Shown: positions 44,324 to 55,990, counted from the first letter of the stretch. The stretch: DNA of 64,000 bases from Neoceratodus forsteri (GCA_016271365.2 CM057453.1:503709001-503773000); one strand, 5' to 3'. The notes: generated by a model from the letters alone, not told the origin. Program-made: numbers and translations.

Positions 44324-45058
44324 TGTGACAGGGTTGAATATGACCCTGTCCCAGTTGTTATGGAGAGTTTAAATGCAGGGATCTGTTCTGTTCTGTTCTT
44401 TCCTTTCCTGTCTCTTGTCTGTCTGGTTGCGCAACCAGATTTTCCTGTGAGACCTAGGATTTGATCACCCTGACAGTCTTGCAAATCTCTGCCTCTCACT
44501 GTCTCTCAGTCATCCCTTGCTGTTTCTGTATTTTCCTCCCTTGCATATCTGCTGGTATAAAAATATATGCAAATCATTATGTGGAAATATAACTGATATT
44601 GGGATCCCTTTGTTTAGAAATTATATAGTGTTACTGTTGAAATGTATACAATTATAGTTTGAGATGATTGCAAAAAGCTACTTGGAACTCAAAGGGTTAA
44701 CCTGACAGCAGGTTTTAAGCCCTTTTTCAGAAGCTGTGGAGAAGGGGCCTCAGTTCTAGGACATTGTGTTCTAGCTGCACCTGCCTGAAATTTACAAGAA
44801 CATTTTAGAAAAAAACAGGATGCTTGTTAAGACGGGGGGTTGCAAGGACTTATAAAAACAAAGCTGCAATTTCTTGCAAAAAACACACAGAGACTGAAGG
44901 AAAACTCAGATGGATCTTCCCCATTTATTCTGTCTTTGTAAATAGTTATACTGACAAGTTTATTTTTTATGTGACTGCTAGTACTAATAAACACTTTTTG
45001 TGAATTCTACCACTGCTCCTGGTTTTTCCTGTGCTTCCTGACCTGTGCTTCGGCAACA
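44324..45058 (+). repeat. Gypsy LTR1
   Basis: Starts TGTGACAGGGTTGAA and ends GGCAACA. It contains TATAAAA (44555-44561), the octamer ATGCAAAT (44567-44574), another TATAAAA (44851-44857) and AATAAA (44986-44991). It is followed by the primer-binding site TGGTGTCAGCCTAAGTGGGA at 45061. Confidence 0.9.
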
Positions 45059-45060
45059 GA

Positions 45061-45080
45061 TGGTGTCAGCCTAAGTGGGA
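45061..45080 (+). promoter_or_regulatory. Gypsy B primer-binding site
   Basis: TGGTGTCAGCCTAAGTGGGA begins two bases after LTR1. TGG is what a tRNA 3' CCA end pairs with. The same sequence follows LTR2 at 51592. Which tRNA primes was not determined. Confidence 0.65.
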
Positions 45081-45174
45081 TTACACCATGCATACTCTAA
45101 GCAAGGAATTTTGTACGTAGGTACTGGACCTAGTACCAGGGAAACATAGTGAAAGATATGGATTCTGTAGCAGC

Positions 45175-46140
45175 AAGCCCAGGAGAATGGCAGCCAAACT
45201 AGCAGAGACAGAAATCCAAGCTGAGATTGTACAGCCAGCACAAGTTATGGAAGAACAACAGGCAGTGACAGAATCTGAAAGTCTGACTGCCTTTTTCAAA
45301 TGGTGGGCTATAGAACAAAAAGAGATGGAGAAACAGAGAAGAGATGCAGTGACAGGAGCAGCAGAGGACAAAAGAGAAGCAGAAGATGAGAGAAGAGATG
45401 CAGTGACAGGAGCAGTGATGGCTGGATGCCTTGCAAGCTATCAAAGGCAGAGAATCTGGCACAGATCCAGACAAGCAACAAAACACAAGCAACTTAAAAG
45501 CCATTAAACTTACAAAGTTGTGTCCCTCAGATGATATCAAGGCATACCTGACAACTTTTGAAAGAGCTGCCACAGCCTGCCAATGGACAATCAGACTGGT
45601 ACCCTACCTGACAGGGAAACTCAAACTTGCCTACAGCAATATGGACACTGCACAGTCAGAAAACTATGACCTGGTGAAAAGCAAAATCCAGAAAAGGTAT
45701 GACATCTCAAGAGAGACCTACAAGCAGAGATTTCGATCTCTGAAGTACAACTCAGTCGACAATCCTCGAGAAACCTCCAGCCGACTCAAAGAACTCCTGA
45801 GAAAATGGCTCCAACCAGAGGGCAAAACAGTCCTACAGATTGACACATTTGCCATGGAGAAATTCATCAACATCCTGCCTACAGATGTGCAGCTTTGGGT
45901 AAAAGAATACTGACCAGAAAGTGGGGAAAAGGCTGGTTCTTTGGCTGAAGACTACCAAATGGCCAGACAGATGCCACAGCAGCGAGGTAACAACCAAGCA
46001 CTGGTAAGACACTCTTTTTCCCATTTAAATTCCAAGTCTGATAAGAACTCTGGTGGGGGTAACAAATCTGTGCCCAAAGATGTTATTTGCTGTAACTATA
46101 ATAAGCCAGGTCATATTACGAGAAACTGCCGTAAGAACAG
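45175..46140 (+). pseudogene. Gypsy B gag
   Basis: N-terminal helix-rich part (RMAAKLAETEIQAEIVQPAQ, SLTAFFKWWAIEQKEMEKQR) with a degenerate DAVTGA repeat. The capsid follows at 45500-45913: LTKLCPSDDIKAYLTTFERA, IRLVPYLTGKLKLAYSNMD, YDISRETYKQRFRSLKYN, FAMEKFINILPTDVQLWVKE. The last blocks are the SCAN-like part. The zinc knuckle at about 46090-46130 reads CCNYNKPGHITRNC: the second Cys is Tyr. A shift near 45430-45490, and a stop at 45911. Confidence 0.88.
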
Positions 46141-46169
46141 TGACACTGGAGCAGATTTGTCCTTGGCAA

Positions 46170-46842
46170 ATTGGGGCAAGTACTTAACAGATGTGAAGGT
46201 GGGGGATAAGACTGTAAAGGAACTCACTGATTTTGGAAGCAGATAGACCCTAGTGCATGTTGAAGTGCTGGGAAAACACTGTGCAAAAGGACCAGGAACT
46301 GGTGTCATCTGCATCTATGGGGACACTCCATACTATCCCATCGCCCAAGTGACTCTGACCATTAAGGGTGTTTCGCAACAAATGAAAGTGGGGGTAGTAC
46401 CTAAGTTACCTGTACCCGTGATTATTGGAAATGACTGCCCAGGATTTACTTGAGTTAATCTCAGAGAAACTGAACCCTGCAGTTTCAGCAGCAGTAATAA
46501 CAAGAGTTCAGGCAAAGAAAATCTCAAACGGTGGGGACACTTTTCCTTTCAGCGACTTTGATTCGGACTTGTCAGAGCACAGCTCCAAGATCCTGAAATC
46601 CAGGAAAGAAAGATGATGCCTGAAGAAACTGTGGCAGCAAATGACTGATGGACATAAGGGGTTAACATATGAAAATGCTGACACTAAACTGATCACTGAT
46701 TGTGATTTTCTTTCAGAACAAGCTAACAATGTTTCTCTTTGGGGTTATTTTAAGCAGCTGGGGGTGAAACCAAAACAGGGTGGACCAATGTTTAAAAAAT
46801 GTAATGGGTTACTGTACAGAGTTTGGGTTAAAACTCAGACAC
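46170..46842 (+). pseudogene. Gypsy B protease and pol linker
   Basis: LTDVKVGDKTVKELTDFGSR with a stop, then TLVHVEVLGKHC. The expected active site DSG is DFG here. MKVGVVPKLPVPVIIGNDCP is the retropepsin flap/C-terminal part. A linker follows (LTYENADTKLITDCDFL, GGPMFKKCNGLLYRVWVK). It is broken at about 46842 by DIRS E. Confidence 0.8.
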
Positions 46843-46844
46843 AG

Positions 46845-48120
46845 AAAAACAGGTTACTCACCTGTAACAGTAGTTCTAGGAGTGATATATATTATTCATC
46901 CACACTTGTTGGCATGTCCTTGCCCTTTAAGATTCTTGCTAGAAGGTCTAAAAGCTGCCTCCTCCCACCCACCTGGGTGGTATATGCCTCGGTTCCACCC
47001 CTTGATGCCAGAGCTTCCTTTCCACTGGAAGATTCAGATTCCCTCCTTATCACTCACGCATTACTGTAGGCTCTGGTGCATAAATCTACGGATTTGCCCA
47101 AACTTAGACTCGTTCGAGTCGCTCCTTATCGCTTCATGATTTCGACCATGATGGAGGACAAGTCCTCGCCCGGTTCCCGCCGCTGCCCATGCGGGCAAAA
47201 GATGTCTCTGACAGATCCACATGCCTCATGCGTTTATTGCCTGGGACATGATCATGACACCCAGGTGTGCGAAATGTGTCATGCTTTCCATCCAGATGTT
47301 TTGGATGCTCATCTAGCATGACTGCAATTGGGCAGACCAGAAAAAAACAGAATCTGCAGGTCAAATCCAAGGAAGCCCGTTGAGCAGTCTTCGTGGTTGT
47401 GGTCTGCTGACCAGCTGGAACAGATGAAGGCCTTCGAAGAGGAGACGGCTCGGGACGTTGATCGGTTCTCTTCCATATCTACCTTTGTCCCAATCAATTT
47501 GGGATCCACCTTCTTAGGCTCCTTTCAGGGAATGTTTCAGTCCTTCCCTACCAGGGGAGGGCCCTTCGGGCACGTACGTCTCTCAGTCCTGTAAGAAGCA
47601 CAAGGAGCAAAAGGAATCTTCATCTCGTTGATGATGTTCTTGGGACTGTGAGAGATCTCGGTCCCAGGAATCTTCTGTCTCAACTTCAGTCAAGGTTGCT
47701 GCCTCAGCCGCTTGCTTCATGGTACCCCGTCAGGTCAGCCGGCTAAGACACGGGACGATGACCAGATTGAGATCATTCTTGACCCCGTCAATCCATTGTC
47801 GCTCGATGAGGTGGACAACTCCTTATTCAGGATCCCAGTCCTGTCTGCCACCGAGGAGGAGACCCAGCTCATTGTGAATCCCCTCATGGTCCTGGTCCCC
47901 GACCAGGAAGAGCTGCAGTTCTCCCCGGCTCCTTCTGGGTGACCCCGTCAGTCCCCCCGATGGTCCAAGTCGAGGTCTCAGACCCTTCGACCGACAGGCT
48001 GAAGAAGGCGCATAAGTGCTCCAAAACGTGGTGCTGCCGCCACTATTCCTCCTCCTCCTTGGATGAGGAGAGGCTTCTACTAAAACTACAGTGACACTAT
48101 CAGGATTTGATGTGGCAGCA
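46845..48120 (+). mobile_element. Truncated DIRS element (DIRS E) within gypsy B
   Basis: Opposite orientation to the other DIRS. The left end AAAAACAGGTTACTCACCTG and AACAGTAGTTCT resembles a DIRS terminus. A gag start at about 47150 gives the zinc finger RCPCGQKMSLTDPHASC, VYCLGHDHDTQVCEMCHAF, which matches the finger of DIRS C. The frame then continues through ADQLEQMKAFEEETARDVDR and stops. Gypsy C reads CAGACACAGGACCAGATAGA at this point, so the insert is at CAGACACA and gypsy resumes with ATTGGTTATACCACAG. There is no RT, recombinase or right terminus, so about 4-5 kb are deleted. Confidence 0.8.
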
Positions 48121-49213
48121 GCTGATTGGTTATACCACAGAAGTATAGAACAGAGTTGTTACAGCTGGCACATGATAGTCCTACGGCTTGTCACTCAGGG
48201 AGGGACCGCACCCTTGCCAGATTGCTGTATAGATGTTACTGGCCTGGAATTCATGAAGATGTTGCTACCTATTGTAATTCCTATGCTGAGTGTCAGAAAG
48301 TAGCTCAAGTCACTAGAAAAGACAAGGTGCCCCTGGTGCACCTACTCTTGATAGATGTGCCTTTTGAGAGAATTGCAATGGATGTGGTTGGCCCTTTAGA
48401 CAAAAAAAAAAGGGTAACAGAATTATCCTGGTAGTATGCGACTATGCTACTCAATACCCAGAAGCAGTTCCAATGTGTACTGTCACAGCTTCAAAAGTGG
48501 CAGCAGAGCTTGCAAAACTTTTCAGCAGAGTGGGCATACCTAAAGAAATGATTACTGATCGGGGTAGTCATTTTGGTGCTGTATTACTTGAGGAGCTGTA
48601 CAGATTACTAAGTATCACTGCCATAAGAACCTCTCCCTGTCACCCTCGGACAGACAATCTAGTTGAGCATTTTAACCAAACCCTAAAACGCATGTTAAAA
48701 ATGTTTGTGGAAGGGAAAGATTGGGACCAATACTTGCCTTACCTACTTTTTGCTTACAGAGAAGTGCCACTGGCATCAACAGGATTTTCACCATTTGAAA
48801 TGCTGTATGGTAGGCAGCCAAGAGGGTCACTGGATGTGATAAAAGAAACGTGGGAAGATAACCCCACTCAGAAACGATCTATAACATCTTATATGTGTGC
48901 CCTAAGAAAGAAGCTGGCAAAATATGTTGAAACTGCCCATAGTAATCAGGAAGAGGTCCAAAACCAGCAGAAGGTATATTATGACCATGGGGTAAAAGAA
49001 AAGGTTTTTGAGCCAGGTGAAAAGGTTTTGCTACTGTTACCCACAACAGAAAATAAACTGTTAATGAAGTTGCAAGGGCCTTATACAGTGCTTAGATGTA
49101 CTGGCACTGTTAATTACGAGATTGAGACCCCTGACAAGAAAAATCCTACTAAGATATACCATGCTAACCTTCTCAAGAAATGGTTTGAAAAATGCCAAAA
49201 GCTGCTTTGCTAG
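48121..49213 (+). pseudogene. Gypsy B integrase
   Basis: Zinc-binding part: HDSPTACHSGRD and YNSYAECQK (the first Cys of CxxC is Tyr). Core DDE: RIAMDVVGPL (Asp), MITDRGSHFGAVLLEELYRL (Asp), NLVEHFNQTLKRML (Glu). C-terminal GPY/F module: GEKVLLLLPTTENKLLMK, LQGPYTVLRCTGTVNYEIE, and IYHANLLKKW. It inserts the cDNA into the host genome. The 246-residue frame at 48473-49213 is intact; a shift near 48415-48470 separates the N-terminal part. It precedes RT. Confidence 0.92.
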
Positions 49214-50700
49214 TTTTACCAGAAACTGATAAAGAAGATATTGATGTAGCATATGATAGCTTGGAACAAACTGTAACTGCTGATGCTGTAAAGGTGGATG
49301 TTTCCTTAACCTCAGAACAAACTAAAGAAATCTGTAATGTGCTAAAGATATTTAACAGTACTTTTGCCACAGTACCAGGCTGAGCAAAAGGGGTCGATCA
49401 TGTAATAGTGCCAAGGAATGCTCGCCCTATTAGGCAAAAGACATACAGGTTACCAGAGTGGTTAATAGCTGACGTGATTAAGGAAATACAAAAAATAAAA
49501 GAATTGGGTATCATAAAAGAGTCGACGAGTCCTTGGTCATCTCCAATGGTAACTGTAAACAAAAGAAGAGATGTTAGAACTGCCTTGATTTTAGGAAACT
49601 TAATCAAGTGACAGAATTTGACAGTTATCCTATGCCCAGAACAGATGATTTGGTGGACAGATTGGGGAGTGCAAAGTATATCAGCACCCTTGATCTCACC
49701 AAGGGTTACTGGCAAATCCCTTTAGCTAAAGAATCCAAAGACAAAACTGCATTTGCCACTCCTGTTGGATTCTATCAGTTCACTGCCATGCAATTTGGTT
49801 AACATGGTGCACCAGCTACATTTCAGTGGTACATGGATGTAGTTTTATCACCTCACACTGGTTATTGTGCTGTGTATCTGGATGATGTCGTGGTGTATAG
49901 TCCATACTGGAAAAGTCACCTGGAACACCTACGGCAGTTATCCAAGCTATCAAAAATGCAGGTCTGATTATTAATCCTACCAAATGTGCAATCGGCATGC
50001 AGGAAACCAGATATTTGGGCTATGTTTTGGGAAATGAAGAATTCAAGCCAGAGGTTTCTAAAATAGAAGCTGTAGCTTACAGCCCTGTCCCTAAAAAAAG
50101 AAACATGTCAGGTCATTTTTAGGACTGGCTGGTTATTATCAGAGATTTGTTCCCAACTTTGTTGAGTTAGCTACTCCCCTCACTGAACTCACGAAAAAAT
50201 GGTACCCAAATCATGTGAAATGGACCCCAGAGTGTGATGACGCTTTCCAAGCCATTAAGGCTGCATTATGTTCAGCCCCTGTTTAAAGAAGCCCAGACTT
50301 AGAGAAACCATTTTTGTTACAAACAGATGCATCAGAGGTAGGCCTAGCTGCAGTCCTGAGTCAAAATATAGATGGGATGGAACATCCTATTCTTTACATA
50401 AGTAGGAAGTTGCATGACTGAGAGAAGAGGTACTCTACCATTGAAAAGGAATGTTTAGCAGCAAAGTGGGCCATGGAGTCCCTTAAGTTTATTTGCTCGG
50501 AACTGACTTTGTACTTATAACAGATCACAGTCCTCTCTGTTGGTGTAACCAAATGAAAGATAATTCCAGAATCACCAAGTGGTACCTAGCACTATAGCCA
50601 TTTAAATTCAAGGTGATACACAAATCTGGTAAACAGAATGTCAATTATGATTTTATGTCAAGATATGAATCAGGAATTGAGGGTTCTGAAGGTTGAAAAA
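49192..50700 (+). pseudogene. Gypsy B reverse transcriptase and RNase H
   Basis: Follows integrase. A spacer (ALLVLPETDKEDIDVAYDSL) leads to RT: VIVPRNARPIRQKTYRLPEW, IIKESTSPWSSPMVTVNKR, STLDLTKGYWQIPLAKESKD (catalytic Asp), FYQFTAMQFG with stop, YLDDVVVYS (49875). RNase H is at 50160-50690 in broken frames: LFATPLTEL-type start, LLQTDASEVGLAAVLSQ and a degraded C-terminal half. More than eight stops or shifts, so it is far more decayed than the integrase. Confidence 0.9.
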
Positions 50701-50846
50701 CAAATGTATGAGTTTAAACTTTACTGCTTGCTGTATGGTTATAGAAAACAGGATACTGCACATGTACTTAATTTCTGAAAGTTAGAAGCTAATATTATTA
50801 GAGAATTAACAGAAAGTTTTGTAAACCTATTTAATAAAATGGGTTC

Positions 50847-50867
50847 CCTCTTAAGGAAGGGGGTGTA
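50847..50867 (+). promoter_or_regulatory. Gypsy B polypurine tract
   Basis: AAGGAAGGGGG lies just before LTR2 (GTGTATGTGACAG). It is the expected primer site for plus-strand DNA synthesis. The same stretch is deleted in copy C. Confidence 0.7.
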
Positions 50868-51589
50868 TGTGACAGGGTTGAATAGGACCCTGACGCAGTT
50901 GTTATGGAGAGTTTGAAAGCAGGGATCTGTTCTGTCCTTTCCTTTCCTGTCTCTTGTCTGTCTGGCTGTGCAAAATATTTTCCTGTGAGACCTAGGAATT
51001 GATCACCCCGGCAGTCTTGCAATTCTCTGCCTCTCACTGTTTCTCAGTCTTCCCTTACTGTTTCTGTCTTCCCCTCCCTTGCATGTCTGCTGGTGTAAAA
51101 ATATATGCAAATCATTATGTGGAAATGTAACTGATATTGGGATCCCTTTGTTTAGAAATTATACAAAGTTACTGTTGAAATGTACATAATTATAGTTTGA
51201 GATGATTGCAGAAAGCTATTGGGAACTCAAGGGGTTAACCTGAGAGTAGGTTTTAAGCCCTTTTCCAGAAGTTGTGGAGAAGAGGCCTCACTTCTGGGAT
51301 ATTGTGTTCTAGCTGCACCTACCTGAAATTTACATGAACATTTCAGAACAAAACAGGATGCTTGTTAAGAAGGGGGTTGCAAGGACTTATAAAAACAAAG
51401 CTGCAATTTCTTGCAAGAGACAGAGATTGAAGGAAAACTCAGATGAATCTTCTCTATTTATTCTGTCTTTTTAAATAGTTATACGGACAAGTTTTTTTTA
51501 TGTGACTGCTAGTACTAATAAACACTTTTTGCAAATTCTACAACTGCTCCTGGTTTTTCCAGTGCATCCTAACCTGTCCTTCAATGACA
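50868..51589 (+). repeat. Gypsy LTR2 (shared middle LTR)
   Basis: Begins TGTGACAGGGTTGAAT and ends AATGACA, 722 bp. It has ATGCAAAT at 51105-51112 and AATAAA before the end. It is the 3' LTR of copy B and the 5' LTR of copy C at once. The primer-binding site follows. Confidence 0.9.
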
Positions 51590-51689
51590 GATGGTGTCAG
51601 CCTAAGTGGGATTATGCCGTGCATACTCTAAGCCAGGAGTTTTATGTGTAGGTACTGGACCTAGTACCAGGGAAGCATACAGAAAGGTA

Positions 51690-52760
51690 TGGATTCTGCA
51701 GCAGTACGTCCAGGAGTGGTTACCAGGAGAATGGCAGCCAAACTAGCAGAGACAGAAGTCCAAGCTGACATTGTACAGCCAGCACAAGTTATGGAAAAAG
51801 AACAGGCAGTGACAGAACCAGAAAGCCTGACTGCCTTTTTCAAATGGTGGGATATACAACAAAAAGAGACAGAGACACAGAGAAGGGAAGGGAAGGGAAG
51901 GGAAGGGAAGAGAAGAGAAGAGAAGAGAAGAGAAGAGAAGAGAAGAGAAGGGAAGCGATAGGTGCAGCAGATGACAGAAGAGATGCAGCGACAGGAGCAG
52001 TGATGGCTGGATGCCTTGCAAGCTATCAAAGGCAAAGGATCTGGCACAGATCCAGATGAACAAAACACAAGCAACTTAAAAGCCATTAAACTTACAAAGT
52101 TGTGTCCCTCGGATGATATTGAGGTATACCTGGCAACTTTTGAAAGAACTGCCACAGCCTGCCAATGGCCAAAGCAGCAATGGACAATCAGACTGGTACC
52201 CTACCTGACAGGGAAAGCCCATCTTACCTACAGCAATATGGACACTGCACTGCACATTGTCAGAAAACTATGACCTGGTGAAAAGCAAAATCCTGAAAAG
52301 GTATGACATCTCAGGAGATACCTACAGGCAGAGATTTCGATCTCTGAAGTACAACTCAGTCGACAATCCTCGAGAAACCTTCAGCCGACTCAGAGAACTC
52401 CTGAGAAAATGGCTCCAACCAGAAGGAAAAACAGTCCTACAGATCATCGATACATTTGCCATGGAGCAATTCATCAACATCCTGCCTACAGAAGTGCAGC
52501 TTTGTGTAAAAGAACACTGACCCGAAAGTGGGGAAAAGGCTGTTTCTTTGGCCGAAGACTACCAAATGGCCAGACACCACAGCAGTGAGGTAATAGTCGA
52601 GCACTGGTAACACACTCTTTTTCCAATTTAAACTCCAAGTCTGATAAGAACCCTGGTGGGGGTAACAAATCTGTGCCCAAATACGTTATTTGCTTTAACT
52701 ATAATAAGCCAGGTCATATTGCAAGAAATTGCTGTAAGAACAGTGACACTAGAGCAGATT
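51690..52760 (+). pseudogene. Gypsy C gag
   Basis: Same protein as in copy B: RMAAKLAETEVQADIVQPAQ, SLTAFFKWWDIQQKETETQR, then a GA-rich pentanucleotide run (51884-51956) that is absent in B. Capsid: LTKLCPSDDIEVYLATFERT, QQWTIRLVPYLTGKAHLTY, YDISGDTYRQRFRSLKYN, FAMEQFINILPTEVQLCVKE. Zinc knuckle CFNYNKPGHIARNC, again with Tyr for the second Cys. Frameshifts at about 51960 and 52260. Confidence 0.88.
51884..51956 (+). repeat. (GGGAA)n/(GAAGA)n microsatellite in gag
   Basis: Five or more GGGAA units then about seven GAAGA units. Copy B has ordinary coding sequence in the same place. A 5-base unit cannot expand without shifting the frame. Confidence 0.95.
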
Positions 52761-52773
52761 TGTCCTTGGCAAA

Positions 52774-53440
52774 TTGGGCATGTACTTAACAGATGTGAAG
52801 GTGGGGGATAAGGCTGTAAAGGGACTCATTGATTCGGCAAGCAGACAGACCCTAGTGCATGTTAAAGTGCTGGGAAAACACTGTGCAAAAGGACCAGGTA
52901 CTGGTGTCATCTACATCCACGGGGACACTGAATACTATCCCACCACCCAAGTGACTCTGACCATTAACCACATGAAAGTGGGGGTAGTACCTAAGTTACC
53001 TGTACCTGTGATGACTGGAAATGACTGTCCAGGATTTACTGAGTTAATCTCAGAGGAACTGAACCCTGCAGTTTCAGCAGCAGTGATAACAAAAGCTCAG
53101 ACAAAGAAAATCTCAAACGGTGGGGACACTTTTCCTTTCAGTGACTTTTATTCATACTTGTTTGAGCACAGCTCCAAGATCTGGAAATCCAGGAAGGAAA
53201 GACGATGCCTGAAGAAACTGTGGCACCAAATGACTGATGGACATAAGGGGTTAACATATGAAAATGCTGAAGCTAAACTGATCACTGATTGTGATTTTTT
53301 TGCAGAACAAGCTAACAATGTTTTTCTCCAGGGTTATTGTAAGCAGCTGGGGGTGAAACCAAAACAGGGTGGACCAATGTTTAAAAAATGTAATGGGTTA
53401 CTGTACAGTGTTTGGGTTAAATCTCAGACACAGGACCAGA
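52774..53440 (+). pseudogene. Gypsy C protease and pol linker
   Basis: VKVGDKAVKGLIDSASRQTL has DSA for the expected DSG active site. HMKVGVVPKLPVPVMTGNDC follows, then the linker (LTYENAEAKLITDCDFFAEQ, GGPMFKKCNGLLYSVWVK) in one open frame with integrase. This copy lacks the DIRS insertion and shows what gypsy B looked like before it. Confidence 0.85.
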
Positions 53441-54446
53441 TAGAACAATTGGTTATGCCACAGAAGTATAGAACAGAGTTGATACAGATAGCACATGACA
53501 GTCCTATGGCTGGTCACTCAGGGAGAGATCGCACCCTTGCCAGGGTTGCTGTACAGATTTTCTGGCCTGGAATTCATGAAAGCGCTGCTACCTATTATAA
53601 TTCCTGTGCTGAGTGTCAGAAAGTAGCCCCAGTCACTAGAAAAGACAAGGTGCCCCTGGTGCCCCTACCCTTGATAGATGTGCCTTTTGAGAGAATTGCA
53701 ATGGATGTGCTTGGCCCTTTAGGCAAAAGTAAAAAGGGTAATAGAATTATCCTGGTAGTATGCGCTGCTACTCGATACCCAGAAGCAGTTCCAATGCATA
53801 CTGTCACAGCTTCAAAAGTGGTAGCAGAGCTTGCAAAACCTTTCAGCAGAGTGGGCATACCTAAAGAAATTATTACTGATCAGGGTAGTCATTTTGGTGC
53901 TGCATTACTTAAGGAGCTGTACAGATTACTAGGTATCACTGCCATAAGAACCTCCCCCATCACCCTCAGACAGACGGTCTAGTTGACTGTTTTAACCAAA
54001 CCCTAAAACGCATGTTAAAAATGTTTATAAAAGGGGAAGGGAAAGATTGGGACCAATACTTGCCTTACCTACTTTTTGCTTACAGAGAAGTGCCACTGGC
54101 ATCAATAGGGTTTTCACCATTTGAAATGCTGCATGGTAGGCAGCCAAGAGGACCACTGGATATGATAAAAGAAACGTGGAAAGACAACCCCACTCAGAAA
54201 CAATCTATAACGTCTTATATGTGTGACCTAAGAAAGACGCTGGCAAAATATGTTGAAATTGCCCATAGTAATCAGGAAGAGGCCCCAAACCAGCAAAAGG
54301 TATATTATGACCATGGGGTAAAAGAAAAAGTTTTTGAGCCTGGTGAAAAGGTTTTGCTACTGTTACCCTCAACAGAAAATAAACTTTTAATGAAGTGGCA
54401 AGGGCCTTATACAGTGCTTAGATGTACTGGCAACGTTAACTACTAG
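53441..54446 (+). pseudogene. Gypsy C integrase
   Basis: HDSPMAGHSGRD and YNSCAECQK give an intact HHCC finger. Core: RIAMDVLGPL (Asp), IITDQGSHFGAALLKELYRL (Asp). After a one-base deletion near 53958, GLVDCFNQ follows, so the catalytic Glu is Asp. GPY/F module near 54400 (WQGPYTVLRC) with a TAG at 54445. The protease-to-integrase frame runs 402 codons, 52774-53982. Confidence 0.92.
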
Positions 54447-54499
54447 ATTGAGACCCCTGACGAGGAAAATCCTACTAAGATATACCATGCTAACTCCTC

Positions 54500-55990
54500 A
54501 AGAAATGGGTTAAAAAAATGTCAAAAGCTGCTTTGCTATTTTTACCAGAAACTGATAAAGATGATATTAATGTAGCTTATGATAGACTGGAACAAACTGT
54601 AACTGCTGATGCTGTAAAGATGAATGTTTCTTTAACCTCAGAACAAACTGCAGAAATTCGTAATGTGCCAAAGACATTTAACAGTACTTTTACCACAGAA
54701 CCAGGCTGAACAATAGGGGTCGAGCATGTAATAGTACCAAGGAATGCTCGCCCTGTTAGGCAAAAGACATACAGGTTACCAGAGCGGTTAAGAGCTGATG
54801 TGATTAACGAAATACAAAAATGAAAGAACTGGGTATCACAGAAGAGTCAAGGAGTGGTTGGTCACCTCCAGTGGTAATTGTAAACAAAAAAGAAGGGAGT
54901 GTTAGAATCTGCCTTGATTTTAGGAAAACTTAATCAAGTGACAGAATTTGACAGTAATCCTATGCCCAGAATAGATGATTTGGTGGACAGACTGGGGAGT
55001 ACAAAATATATCAGTACCCCCGATCTCACCAAGGGTTACTGGCAAATCCCTTTAGCTAAAGAATCCAGAGACAAAACTGCATTTGCCACTCCTGTTGAAT
55101 TCTATCAGTTCACCACCATGCCATTTGGTTTACATGGTGTGTCAGCTACATTCCAGTGGTACATGGATGTAATTTTATCACCTCACACTGGTTATTGTGC
55201 TGCATACCTGGATGATGTCGTGATGTACTGTCCAGAGTGGAAAAGCCACCTGGAACACCTACAAGCAGTTATCCAAGCTATCAAAAATGCAGGTCTGAAT
55301 ATTAATCCTACCAAATGTGCACTGGGCATACAGGAAACAAGATATTTGGGCTATGTTTTGGGAAATGGAGAAGTTAAGACAGAGATTTCTAAGATAGAAG
55401 CTGTAGCTTACAGCCCTGTCCCTAATCAAAAAGACATGTCAGGTCATTTTTAGGGCTGGCTGGTTATTATCAGAGATTTGTTCCCAACTTTGCCAAGTTA
55501 CAGTAGCTACTCCCCTTACTGAACTAATGAAAAAATGGTACCCAAATAATGTTAAATGGACCCCAGAGTGTGATGACGCTTTTCAAGCCATTAAGGCTGC
55601 ATTATGTTCGGCCCCTGTTTTAAGAAGCCCAGACTCTGAGAAACCATTTTTGTTACAAACAGATGAATCAAAGGTAGGCCTAGGTGCAGTCCTGAGTCAA
55701 AATATAGATGGGACAGAACATCCTATTCTGTACATAAGTAGGAAGTTGCATGACAGAGAAAAAGGTACTCCACCATTGAAAAGGAATGTTTAGCAGCAAA
55801 GTGGGCCTGAGCACTAGGAACTGACTTTGTACTTATAACAGATCACAATCTTCTCTGTTGGCTCAACCAAATGAAAGGTGAAAATTCCAGAATCACAAGG
55901 CGGTACCTGACAGTACAGCCATTTAAATTCAAGGTTATACATAAATCTGGTAACTAGAATAGCAACACTGATTTTCTGTCAAGATATGGA
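54500..55990 (+). pseudogene. Gypsy C reverse transcriptase and RNase H
   Basis: RT: CLDFRKLNQVTEFDS-like start (54910), STPDLTKGYWQIPLAKESRD, FYQFTTMPFGLHGVSATFQW, GYCAAYLDDVVMYC (55210), GLNINPTKCALGIQETRYLG. The 184-codon frame 54899-55453 is intact. RNase H: FLLQTDESKVGLGAVLSQ and HPILYISRKLHD, then broken. It follows integrase as in copy B. Confidence 0.92.

Noticed and set aside
51844..52059. Arg/Glu/Lys-rich coding sequence
   Set aside because: Translation of the GGGAA/GAAGA microsatellite within dead gag.
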